From NCBI RefSeq assembly GCF_017876095.1, contig NZ_JAGINM010000021.1, positions 1 to 64,000 of the forward strand: DNA of 64,000 nt, given 5' to 3'. Under the pieces are notes generated by a model, which made no database searches, was not told the DNA's origin, and saw only the letters and a program-made list of their open reading frames with translations. Below are positions 1-7,341 of the stretch, piece after piece (the stretch's first letter is position 1; the number at the start of each line of letters is the position of its first letter). The translations under genes were made by a program, and so were the position numbers. Origin of the DNA: Azospirillum agricola (lineage in GTDB: Bacteria > Pseudomonadota > Alphaproteobacteria > Azospirillales > Azospirillaceae).

Positions 1-83
1 ACGCCTGGAACGCGCTCATCGCCGAAACCGGCCGCATCAAATCCCTCTGCTTCCCGCCTTGGCTCCAGAAGGTCATTTCATAG
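1..83 (+). pseudogene. 3' end of an IS630-like transposase, cut by the window edge
   Basis: Reading from base 3 gives an open frame of 26 residues that starts AWNALIAETGRIKS and ends at a TAG at 81-83. The AWN-L-I pattern followed by a short basic/aromatic tail resembles the C-terminus of IS630-family DDE transposases. Only this tail is visible, so it cannot be said whether the complete gene lies outside the window. It abuts a decayed regulator gene and further insertion-sequence debris, which fits an insertion hot spot. The family assignment rests on a short motif and is moderate. Confidence 0.5.
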
Positions 84-157
84 GAGAGGCGGTATAAGCA
101 CCTGAAATAAGCAGCCTTTAGCTCTCGGTGACTAGGCCGTGCGCCGGGCCACCGGCT

Positions 158-542
158 TCACGGAAGCAGGCGATCGAACTCCGCCTTGATGACGCCGTAA
201 CAGGGGCAGGCCGCCGCCTCCAGCCCGTCGCGTCCGAGGATGGCGACGGTCCCGCGCGTGTAGCGGATGAACCCGGCCTTCCGGAGCATACCGGCCGCCA
301 CGGACACGCTGGGCCGCCGCACGCCGAGCATCTGCGCCGGGAATTCCTGGAGAATTCCTGGGTGAGCGGGAAATGCCTAGCCTGGACCCGGTCGTGCGTC
401 ATCAGCAGCCAGCGCGCGCACCACTCCTCGCTCGGGTGCAGGCGGGTGCACGAGGCCGAGCGGGCGACCAGATTCAACAGGGCCTGCGTGTAGCGCAGCA
501 GCAGCGCATGGAACGCCGGCGTGTCCGGCAGCACCGTCGAAA
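158..542 (-). pseudogene. Crp/Fnr-family regulator, C-terminal fragment with frameshift
   Basis: On the minus strand the frame near 534 reads LPDTPAFHALLLRYTQALL and continues through HPSEEWCARWLL and HFPLTQEF. This is the helix and start of the winged helix-turn-helix of a Crp/Fnr-type regulator. The reading then shifts; in another frame it continues QMLGVRRPSVSVAAGMLRK and RDGLEAAACPCYGVIKAEFDR, stopping at TGA 158-160. The break coincides with a perfect 11-bp tandem repeat at 341-361. Removing one copy restores a continuous protein. The N-terminal cyclic-nucleotide-type domain is missing, cut by the IS256 end at 543. Not functional. Confidence 0.75.
341..361. repeat. 11-bp tandem duplication inside the Crp-like remnant
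   Basis: GAATTCCTGGA is followed directly by GAATTCCTGG, giving two adjacent copies (341-351 and 352-361). The second copy lacks only the last base. The extra 11 bases shift the minus-strand reading frame within the recognition-helix region of the regulator. It looks like replication slippage after or during decay of the gene. Confidence 0.85.
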
Positions 543-573
543 GGGAGTATCCGGAATTTCGTGCTCGGCGGGG
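543..573 (+). repeat. Left terminal inverted repeat of the IS256 element
   Basis: The repeat begins GGGAGTATCCGGAATTTCGT and ends CTCGGCGGGG. It is the exact reverse complement of 1833-1863 over 31 bases. The match stops at base 574 on this side, which fixes the inner edge. Confidence 0.9.
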
Positions 574-600
574 TTATCCTGAAGCAGAAGGAGACCCTGA

Positions 601-1821
601 ATGGCCCGCCGCAAAGAGCCCGTTATCCCCGACGCGATCCTCGACCAGCTGCTGGCTGGGGCGGATGCCAAGACGGCGTTCGACCAGAACGGCTTGCTCG
701 ACCAGTTGAAGAAGGCGCTGACGGAACGGGCGCTGAAAGCGGAACTGGATCATCACCTGGCCGGTGACGAGAGTGGCAACCGGCGCAACGGCTACGGCCG
801 CAAGACGGTGCTGACCGAGGGTGGGTCGATGGACCTGTCCATTCCACGCGACCGGACGGGAACGTTCGACCCGGCGCTGATCGCCAAGTACCAACGGCGC
901 TTCCCCGGCTTCGACGAGAAGATCATCTCGATGTACGCGCGAGGCATGTCGACGCGGGAGATCACCGGGCATCTGCGGGAACTCTATGGCATCGAGGTCT
1001 CGGCCGACCTGATCTCCACGGTGACGGACGCGGTGATCGAGGAGGTGACGACGTGGCAGAACCGGCCCCTGGAGGCGATCTACCCGCTGGTGTTCCTGGA
1101 TGCCATCCGGGTCAAGATCCGCGACGAAGGCCTGGTGCGCAACAAGGCCATCCATGTGGCCATCGGCGTGCGCGCCGACGGCGCCAAGGAGGTGCTGGGC
1201 CTGTGGATCGAGCAGAACGAAGGCGCCAAGTTCTGGCTGCGCGTGCTGAACGAGCTGAGGAACCGGGGCGTCGAGGACATCCTGCTGGCCGTGGTCGACG
1301 GGCTGAAGGGCTTTCCCGAGGCGATCGCCGCCGCCTATCCCGAAACCATCGTCCAGACCTGCATCGTCCACCTGTTGCGCCACAGCATGGAGTTCGCGTC
1401 CTGGAAGGACCGCAAGGCCATCGCCGCCGCGCTGAAGACGGTCTACGACGCCGTCGACGACAAGGCTGCCGAGGCAGCCCTGACCGCCTTCGAGGACGGA
1501 CCCTGGGGTGAAAAGTACGCGGCCATCGGCAAGGCGTGGCGGCGGGCGTGGCAGGAGGTCATTCCCTTCTTCGCCTTCCCCCGCGAGGTCCGGCGCATCC
1601 TCTACACCACCAACGCCATCGAGGCCCTGAATTCGAAGCTGCGCCGGGCGGTGCGGACCAGGGGGCATTTCCCCAATGACGAGGCGGCCCTGAAGCTCCT
1701 GTTTCTCGTCTTGAACCGCGCCGAGAAAGACTGGAAGATGCCGCCGCGCGAATGGACGGCCGCCAAGGCGCAGATGGCCGTCATCTTCGGCGAGCGGTTC
1801 GCAAAGGCGATGAACGCCTGA
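601..1821 (+). CDS. IS256-family transposase (mutator type)
   Basis: This 406-residue transposase has the usual IS256-family length. Conserved blocks visible include RNGYGRKT near the N-terminus, YARGMSTREI, FLDAIRVK with the first catalytic Asp (about D167), AVVDGLKGFPEAI with the second Asp (about D233), and YTTNAIEALNSKLRR carrying the catalytic Glu (about E341). The ATG at 601 follows an AGGAG about 10 bases upstream. No frameshift or internal stop is visible, so the enzyme is probably active. It would catalyse transposition of its own element through the 31-bp terminal repeats. Confidence 0.97.
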   Translation: MARRKEPVIPDAILDQLLAGADAKTAFDQNGLLDQLKKALTERALKAELDHHLAGDESGNRRNGYGRKTVLTEGGSMDLSIPRDRTGTFDPALIAKYQRRFPGFDEKIISMYARGMSTREITGHLRELYGIEVSADLISTVTDAVIEEVTTWQNRPLEAIYPLVFLDAIRVKIRDEGLVRNKAIHVAIGVRADGAKEVLGLWIEQNEGAKFWLRVLNELRNRGVEDILLAVVDGLKGFPEAIAAAYPETIVQTCIVHLLRHSMEFASWKDRKAIAAALKTVYDAVDDKAAEAALTAFEDGPWGEKYAAIGKAWRRAWQEVIPFFAFPREVRRILYTTNAIEALNSKLRRAVRTRGHFPNDEAALKLLFLVLNRAEKDWKMPPREWTAAKAQMAVIFGERFAKAMNA

Positions 1822-1832
1822 TACTCAACCCG

Positions 1833-1863
1833 CCCCGCCGAGCACGAAATTCCGGATACTCCC
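1833..1863 (-). repeat. Right terminal inverted repeat of the IS256 element
   Basis: It lies 12 bases after the transposase stop codon and is the perfect reverse complement of the left repeat. The outer base at 1864 belongs to a different sequence, the IS110 transposase remnant. Confidence 0.9.
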
Positions 1864-2021
1864 CTTTCCCTCCGCGGTGATGCCATGAACCTGGAAGACA
1901 TTCTTCGCCAGATCCAGACCGATCGTCGCCAGCGTGGTCATCAGCCGCTCCTGTAAGGTGGTTTCTTCAACGACCTCAGCTTGACACCGTTTCCCGGTGA
2001 AAGGGCCGTCCACCACATCAC
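1864..2021 (-). pseudogene. IS110-family transposase remnant (first 26 codons plus left end)
   Basis: From an ATG at 1941 (minus strand) the frame reads MTTLATIGLDLAKNVFQVHG and then ITAEGK before running into the IS256 terminus. The IGLDLAKN block with its first acidic residue is the hallmark N-terminus of IS110 DEDD transposases. An AGGAG stands just upstream of the ATG. The remaining roughly 300 codons are absent. Bases 1942 to about 2021 are probably the upstream end of the same IS110 copy. It apparently inserted into the TauD gene that follows and was later cut by the IS256 event. Confidence 0.75.
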
Positions 2022-2525
2022 CTCAATCTGGTGGAGGCCTACAACGGTCTGTCGCCGACGCTGCGCGGCTTCGTCGACGACCTGCGCGGCGTGCACCGCT
2101 TCACGCCGCCGGAAGGCCAGGACGCGACCGAAATCTTCGACAAGCGGAACGCCGACCGGCCGCTCGTCAGCGAACACCCGCTGGTGCGCGTCATCCCGGA
2201 AACCGGCGAGCGCGCCCTGTTCGTCAGCCCGTCCTTCCTGAAGCGGATCACCGGTCTCGCGCCGCGCGAAAGCCAGCAGATCCTCGAGTTGCTGTTCGAG
2301 CACGTCACCCGGCCGGAGTACACGGTGCGCTTCCGCTGGCAGCCGGGCAGCATCGCCTTCTGGGACAACCGCACGCCGGCCCATCTGGCCTCCCGCGACA
2401 TCTTCAGCCTCGACTTCGACCGGCAACTCTACCACATCACACTGCGCGACGATGTCCCGGTGGGGGTCGACGGCCGGCCTTCCACCGCCCTCAGAGGCGA
2501 TCCCATCGACGCCTACACCCCCTGA
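2022..2525 (+). pseudogene. TauD/TfdA-type dioxygenase, C-terminal half only
   Basis: The frame starting near 2022 reads LNLVEAYNGLSPTLRGFVD and runs to TGA 2523-2525. It contains SEHPLVRV, the region around EHVTRPEYTVRF, the distal iron-ligand His in RTPAHLASRD, and the 2-oxoglutarate-binding Arg in RQLYHITL. These are the second-half landmarks of alpha-ketoglutarate-dependent taurine/alkylsulfonate dioxygenases. The first half, including the HxD iron ligands, is missing and replaced by IS110 sequence. A GTG at 2031 could only initiate a fragment. The complete paralogue at 57637-58560 shows what was lost. Not functional as a dioxygenase. Confidence 0.8.
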
Positions 2526-2642
2526 CGACGCCCGCGCTCCGGCGTCCCGGCAACCAGCCAAGCCATAAAATCCGTTCAGCGGCGGTCCGTCCAACGGCGG
2601 CTGGCTGGCCGCCACCGCCCCGTTCCACGGAGTCCGCATTCC

Positions 2643-4289
2643 ATGACCAGCCTTGCTCTACCCTCCCCGCCCGCTTCGCCCAGCCCGATCGGCGTGGCGG
2701 AGTTGCGCGCCCTTCTGACCAGCGGCGAGGAGTTCGCGCTCATCGACGCCCGGGAAACCGGCGTCTACGCCGCCGGGCACATCCTGTGGGCGGTGTCGAT
2801 GCCGCTGAGCCTTCTGGAGTTCCGCATCGCCACGCTGGTGCCACGCCGGGGCACACGGATCGTCGTGACCGACGCCGATGGCAGCGGCCTCGCCACCCGC
2901 GCCGCGCGGCGCCTCGGCGAACTCGGCTACGGCGACACCGCCGTGCTGAAGGGTGGCAACGCCGCCTGGGAAGCGGAGGGGAATCTCCTCTACAGCGGCA
3001 TCAACGTCGTCAGCAAGGCGTTCGGCGAGTTCGTCGAGCATGCCTACGACACCCCCCGCCTCACGGTGGCGGCGCTGCGGACGAAGCTTGCCGCCGGCGA
3101 GGATGTGGTGATCCTGGACGGCCGGACGCCACAGGAGTTCGCGAATTTCAGCCTGCCCGGCGCGCTGTCCTGCCCGAACGCCGAGCTGCCCTACCGCATC
3201 CACGACCTGCTGCGGACGCCGGAGGCCCAGGTGGTGGTCAATTACGCCGGGCGCCCCCGCAGCATCATCGGCGCCCAGACCCTGATCAACGCCGGGCTGC
3301 CCAACCCGGTGCTGGCGTTGGAGAACGGCACCATGGCGTGGCTGCTCGACGGCCATGATCTGGAGCACGGGCGCACCGACCACGCTCCTGCCCCCTCCCC
3401 GGCCGGGCTGGCGAAGGCGCGGGAGTCGGTCGCCCGGCTGACCGAACGCTTCGGCATCCGGCGGATCGACGCGGCGACGCTGGACCGTTTCGTCGCGGAG
3501 TCCGGGACACGCTCGCTGCACCTTCTCGACGTGCGGACCCTGGAGGAGTACAAGGCCGGGCACATCCCGGGTTCGCTCCCGGCGCCCGGCGGGCAGGCGG
3601 TGCAGGCGACCGACGAGTATGTCGGCACCCGCAACGGCCGCATCGTCCTGCTCGACGGACCGGACGCGGTGCGCGCCACCATCACCGCCTCCTGGCTCAT
3701 CCAGATCGGCTGGGGCGAGGTGCATGTGCTGGCGGACGCCTTCGCCGACCGGCCGTTGGAAAGCGGCAAGCCGCATCCCGTCATCCTTGGCGATCCCGGT
3801 CCGGTCGCGAGCGTCACCGCCACCGAACTGCGCGGCCTGCTCGACCGTGGCGAGGCCCAGGGGGAGGTGACAATCGCCGATCTCGCGTCCAGCCTCGTCC
3901 ATGGGGAGGGGCATATCCCCGGCGCGTGGTTCGCCGTCCGCGCCAACCTCGCGGCGACGGCCGGGCGGTTGCCGGGGAATGGGACCGTCGTGCTGACCTC
4001 GCCCGACGGCGAACTCGCCCGCTTCGCCGTGCGCGAACTGGCCGGGGCCACCGCGCGGCCGGTGCGGACGCTGGAGGGCGGCACCGTGGCCTGGGCGGCG
4101 GCCGGGCTGCCGCTGGAGACGGGGGAGGCGAACCGGCTCGACGACACCAACGACGTCTGGCGTTCGCCCTACAAGCTGCAGGAACGCGGCGACCGCGAGG
4201 CCGCCTTCCGCGAGTATATGCGCTGGGAGACCGACCTGATCCGCCAGCTCGGCCGCGACGACACCGTGTCCTTCAAGCGTTACGCGTGA
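2643..4289 (+). CDS. Four-domain rhodanese-like protein without catalytic cysteine
   Basis: This 548-residue cytoplasmic protein consists of four consecutive rhodanese folds, roughly residues 10-130, 135-245, 270-380 and 390-500. Each has the LIDARE / LDGRTP / LDVRTLEEY / IADLAS strand and a GHI-PG type turn. Rhodaneses transfer sulfane sulfur through a Cys in the active-site loop. The expected position in domain 2 reads VVNYAGRPRS, with Tyr201 (codon 3243-3245) where the paralogue at 40768-42459 has Cys. The other three loops carry D or S. The only Cys seen (SCPNAEL) is not in an active loop. It is therefore probably a sulfur-compound-binding or scaffold protein. It follows the TauD remnant by 117 bases. 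The ATG follows an ACGGAG. Confidence 0.85.
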   Translation: MTSLALPSPPASPSPIGVAELRALLTSGEEFALIDARETGVYAAGHILWAVSMPLSLLEFRIATLVPRRGTRIVVTDADGSGLATRAARRLGELGYGDTAVLKGGNAAWEAEGNLLYSGINVVSKAFGEFVEHAYDTPRLTVAALRTKLAAGEDVVILDGRTPQEFANFSLPGALSCPNAELPYRIHDLLRTPEAQVVVNYAGRPRSIIGAQTLINAGLPNPVLALENGTMAWLLDGHDLEHGRTDHAPAPSPAGLAKARESVARLTERFGIRRIDAATLDRFVAESGTRSLHLLDVRTLEEYKAGHIPGSLPAPGGQAVQATDEYVGTRNGRIVLLDGPDAVRATITASWLIQIGWGEVHVLADAFADRPLESGKPHPVILGDPGPVASVTATELRGLLDRGEAQGEVTIADLASSLVHGEGHIPGAWFAVRANLAATAGRLPGNGTVVLTSPDGELARFAVRELAGATARPVRTLEGGTVAWAAAGLPLETGEANRLDDTNDVWRSPYKLQERGDREAAFREYMRWETDLIRQLGRDDTVSFKRYA

Positions 4290-4299
4290 CGGACCGCCC

Positions 4300-4328
4300 C
4301 GCCCCTTCCGGCGCGCCGGGAAGGGGCG
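4300..4328. terminator. Bidirectional hairpin between convergent genes
   Basis: CGCCCCTTCCGG pairs with CCGGGAAGGGGCG across a CGCG loop, about 12 bp of stem with one bulged base. It lies between the stop codons of the rhodanese gene (+) and the SfnB-like gene (-). Its position suits a shared transcription terminator, although no long T-run follows on either strand. Confidence 0.55.
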
Positions 4329-4341
4329 GCGGCGTGTCCGC

Positions 4342-5508
4342 TCAGAGGCGTGCGGTGGTGTCGAAGCTCTGGCCGAGATAGGCTTGGCCGATGGTGCTCG
4401 ACGTCCGGTCCGAGTTCTCGTGCAGGGTCTGGAAGCGCAGGTCGCGGACGATGCGGGCGAAGGGCGAACCCTCCAGATAGGCGCTCGACCCGGCGATCTG
4501 CGAGGCGCGGTCCATCGCGATGGTGGCGTTCTCGATCGCCTGGTGCTTGGCCTCCATCGCCGCCAGTTCGGCCCGCGTCTCGTCGCCCTGCGTCCACAGC
4601 CAGGCCGCCCGGTAGATGATCCAGCGGGTCGCCTCGATGCCGACGCGCAGTTCGCCCATGCGGAGCTGGGCGTAGGGGTCCTTGGCGGTGCCGCGTTCCG
4701 GCAGATAGGCCTTGAGATAGTCGAACAGCGCCTCGGTCGCGCCGAGGAACTGGGCGGCGAATCCCAGATGGCACTTGGCCTGATAGCGGATCGACGGGTT
4801 GGCGCCCGGCGGGCCCAGCACATAGCGGTCGGCGACGAACAGGTCGCGCAGCTCCAGATGCGGGCTCACCGCGCCGCGCATGCCGATCGGGTTCCAGGTG
4901 CCCTCGACGATGTGGAAGCCCTCGGCCCCCTGCGGGACGGCGACGCCGAGATGCCCCTCGGGCGAAGGCACGTCGCGCAGGCGCAGGAACACGATGTTGT
5001 AGGCGGCGATGTCGGCCAGCGTCGCGTAGTTCTTGGTGCCGCTGATCCGGTAGCCGCCATCGACCCGGTCGGCGGTGGTCAGCAGCCCGTAAAGGCCGCG
5101 CGCCGAGCGTCCCGGCTCGCTGCCGGTGCCGTTGAGGATGGCGCCCTCCGCAACGACACGGCCGAGGATCTCGTCCTTCTGCGCCGCGCTGCCGACCAGC
5201 GACACGTAATGCGCGCCGTGGGAATGCACCTGGAGACAGTGGGCGGTCGAGTGGCAGTAGCGCGCGAGCTGCTCGATCGCCAGCAGGTAGAGCAGCGGGT
5301 CGCTGCCCTTGGCGCCGCTGTCCAGCCCGCCATAGGCGGCCGGCACGGTCAGCTTCAGGAATCCTTCGTCGGCGAGGATCTTGAGAGCGTCCAGCGGCAG
5401 GCTCGCCTCCTCGTCATGGCGCCGGGCGTTGGGCGCCAGCACCTCGCGACCGATGCGGCCGGCGGTCTCGTAAATGTCCCTCTGCGCCTTCGTGAAATTG
5501 AAATCCAT
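4342..5508 (-). CDS. SfnB/DszC-like flavoprotein of the acyl-CoA dehydrogenase fold (copy 1)
   Basis: This 388-residue protein starts at ATG 5508 (MDFNFTKAQRDIYE). It has the acyl-CoA dehydrogenase architecture: N-terminal helical bundle, FMN/FAD-binding middle (GTGSEPGRSARG, SGTKNYATLAD) and C-terminal helices. The usual C-terminal IYEGT with the catalytic Glu is absent; the equivalent stretch reads FQTLHENSDRTSS. That resembles the DszC/SfnB group, which uses reduced flavin and oxygen on organosulfur compounds rather than oxidising acyl-CoAs. Closest relative in the window is 44473-45639, of equal length and ending in the same TARL. It is transcribed divergently from the Dpp-type receptor gene. 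The substrate is unknown; a dehydrogenase role cannot be excluded. Confidence 0.8.
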   Translation of the reverse strand: MDFNFTKAQRDIYETAGRIGREVLAPNARRHDEEASLPLDALKILADEGFLKLTVPAAYGGLDSGAKGSDPLLYLLAIEQLARYCHSTAHCLQVHSHGAHYVSLVGSAAQKDEILGRVVAEGAILNGTGSEPGRSARGLYGLLTTADRVDGGYRISGTKNYATLADIAAYNIVFLRLRDVPSPEGHLGVAVPQGAEGFHIVEGTWNPIGMRGAVSPHLELRDLFVADRYVLGPPGANPSIRYQAKCHLGFAAQFLGATEALFDYLKAYLPERGTAKDPYAQLRMGELRVGIEATRWIIYRAAWLWTQGDETRAELAAMEAKHQAIENATIAMDRASQIAGSSAYLEGSPFARIVRDLRFQTLHENSDRTSSTIGQAYLGQSFDTTARL

Positions 5509-5659
5509 CGCTTTTTCTTCCCACGGTTGAGATGCGGATTGGCCGCTCCTTGTCGCACATACTACACATCGAATCCAAAAATGAATGTCTATAAATCTAG
5601 TTGACATATGGATTAAAGGACGGAAAACTGAACGCACACAAAAAGACCGGAGAGCGAAC
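5509..5659. promoter_or_regulatory. AT-rich divergent promoter region with a TGTC...GACA element
   Basis: This 151-base AT-rich gap separates two divergent sulfur-related genes. At 5586-5606 stands TGTCTATAAA-TCT-AGTTGACA, an imperfect inverted repeat with TGTC/GACA ends. A very similar sequence occurs at 44348-44367 in the other divergent region. TTGACA at 5601-5606 could serve as a -35 box for the plus-strand gene, but I see no convincing -10 box at 16-18 bases. Confidence 0.5.
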
Positions 5660-7300
5660 GTGACCATTGGCTGGCCCCCGAACAGGCGCGATGTTCTTTC
5701 TGCAATGGCAACTTTTGGGGCGATTCCTTTTCTGCCGTCGTCTATAGCGTTCGCGCAAGCGCAACCAAAGGACGCATCCCTGCAGGGCACGCCGGTGCGC
5801 GGCGGGACGCTGCGGGTGGTCGTCGATCCCGATCCGCCGACGATCCTGACCGTCGACAACTCCTTCGGCGCCAGCCAGAAGGTCGGCCCCAAGATCGTCG
5901 AGGGGCTGTTCGCGCATGATTTCCAGTATGGGCTGAAGCCGCAGCTCGCGACCTCCTACAGCCTGACCCCGGACGGGCTGCGCTACACCTTCCAGCTCCG
6001 CAAGGGGGTGAAGTGGCACGACGGCGCCGACTTCACCTCGGCCGACGTCGCCTTCTCGATCTCGCTGCTGAAGGAGTTGCAGACCTTCGGTCGCATGATG
6101 TTCGCCAACCTCGTGGAGACCCGCACGCCCGATCCCCACACCGTCGAGCTGGTGCTGTCGAAACCGGCGCCCTTCCTGCTGCGCGGCCTGTCGGCGGCGG
6201 TGTCGCCGATCATCCCGCGCCACATCTACGACGACGGCACGCCCTTCGCCCGCCACCCCCGGCGCGACACGCCGATCGGCACCGGCCCCTTCGTCTTCAA
6301 GGAGTGGGTGCGCGGCAGCCACATCATCCTGGAGCGCAACCCGAACTACTGGGATCCGGGCAAGCCCTACCTCGACCGCATCATCTTCCGCTACATCGCC
6401 GACGCGGCGGCACGCACCGCCGCCATCGAGACCGGCGAGGTCGACATCGTCCCCGACAACCGCATTCCCCTGTCGGAGATCGAGCGGCTGAAGGCGCTGC
6501 CGCACCTGCAGGTCAGCAGCCTCGGCTACGATTACCTCGGCAACCACACGCAGCTCGAACTCAACCTCGACAACCCGGTCCTCCAGGATCTGCGGGTGCG
6601 CCAAGCGCTCGCCCACGCCATCGACCTCAAGGTGCTGCTGAACACCGTCTGGTACGGCTACGGCCAGATCTCGCCGACGCCGATCAACCCGCACATGGCG
6701 CCCTACCACGACCCCAGCATCAAGCCGCTGCCCTTCGACCTGAAGAAGGCGGCGGCGCTGCTCGACGAGGCCGGGCACAAGGCGGACGCCAAGGGCCGGC
6801 GCTTCGGGCTGAAGATCGTCCACAACCCCGGCGTCGGCGACCTGCGCCGCGTCTCCGACTATGTCCAGCAGGCGCTCGGCAAGATCGGCATCGAGGTGAC
6901 CATTCAGGCCCAGGACTTCGCCAGCTACGTCAAGGCGGTCTACACCGACCGCAACTTCGACCTCAACGCCGGCACGCTGGCCAATCTGTTCGACCCGACG
7001 GTCGGGGTGCAGCGAATCTACTGGTCGCAGAACATCAAGAAGGGCGTCGCCTTCTCCAACGGCAGCCACTATTCCAACCCGGAGGTCGACCGGCTGCTGG
7101 AGGCGGCGAGCGTCGCCACCGACGACGCCGAGCGGATCCGGCTGTTCCACGCCTTCCAGAAGATCGCGGTCGCCGACCTGCCGCTGATCAACTTCATCGC
7201 CGTCGACCAGTTCACCGTCGCCAACACCAAGCTGCGGAACTTCGCCATCGGCGCCTACGGCGCCAGCGACACCTTCGCGGACACCTACTTCCAGTCCTGA
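5660..7300 (+). CDS. Dpp/Opp-type ABC transporter solute-binding protein (SBP_bac_5)
   Basis: Periplasmic receptor of about 546 residues. I chose GTG 5660, preceded by GGAGA, because the signal peptide (NRRDVLSAMATFGAIPF...AFAQA) then sits at the N-terminus; an in-frame ATG at 5585 would add 25 polar residues. The NRRD motif suggests twin-arginine export. Family landmarks are RGGTLRV, the LTPDGLRYTFQLRKGVKWHDG block, GTGPFVFKEW, and NPNYWDPGKPYLD. It begins the first Dpp-type transport operon. An enolase-superfamily enzyme gene separates it from the permeases at 8525. The ligand is not predictable; such receptors bind peptides, opines and other organic solutes. Confidence 0.92.
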   Translation: MTIGWPPNRRDVLSAMATFGAIPFLPSSIAFAQAQPKDASLQGTPVRGGTLRVVVDPDPPTILTVDNSFGASQKVGPKIVEGLFAHDFQYGLKPQLATSYSLTPDGLRYTFQLRKGVKWHDGADFTSADVAFSISLLKELQTFGRMMFANLVETRTPDPHTVELVLSKPAPFLLRGLSAAVSPIIPRHIYDDGTPFARHPRRDTPIGTGPFVFKEWVRGSHIILERNPNYWDPGKPYLDRIIFRYIADAAARTAAIETGEVDIVPDNRIPLSEIERLKALPHLQVSSLGYDYLGNHTQLELNLDNPVLQDLRVRQALAHAIDLKVLLNTVWYGYGQISPTPINPHMAPYHDPSIKPLPFDLKKAAALLDEAGHKADAKGRRFGLKIVHNPGVGDLRRVSDYVQQALGKIGIEVTIQAQDFASYVKAVYTDRNFDLNAGTLANLFDPTVGVQRIYWSQNIKKGVAFSNGSHYSNPEVDRLLEAASVATDDAERIRLFHAFQKIAVADLPLINFIAVDQFTVANTKLRNFAIGAYGASDTFADTYFQS

Positions 7301-7341
7301 CCTCAAGACGGCCCACGGCCACGCAACGGGGTGCCCGCGCG

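Larger units (their letters stand above)
543..1863 (+). mobile_element. Complete IS256-family insertion sequence, about 1.32 kb
   Basis: The element is bounded by 31-bp perfect inverted repeats (543-573 and 1833-1863) and holds one transposase gene, the standard layout of the IS256 family. No 8-9 bp target-site duplication is visible: the bases before 543 and after 1863 do not match. The flanks belong to different genes, a Crp-like regulator on the left and an IS110 transposase on the right. The element therefore did not simply insert here; a deletion or recombination between IS copies is likely. Confidence 0.9.

Noticed and set aside
543..1863. Composite transposon spanning the left border
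   Set aside because: The IS fragments are of different families (IS630, IS256, IS110) and only one is complete, so no pair of like elements bounds a transposable segment here.
5585..5659. ATG 5585 as start of the Dpp-type receptor
   Set aside because: It would put 25 polar residues before the signal peptide and overlap the conserved TGTC...GACA element; GTG 5660 has GGAGA upstream and gives a normal signal.
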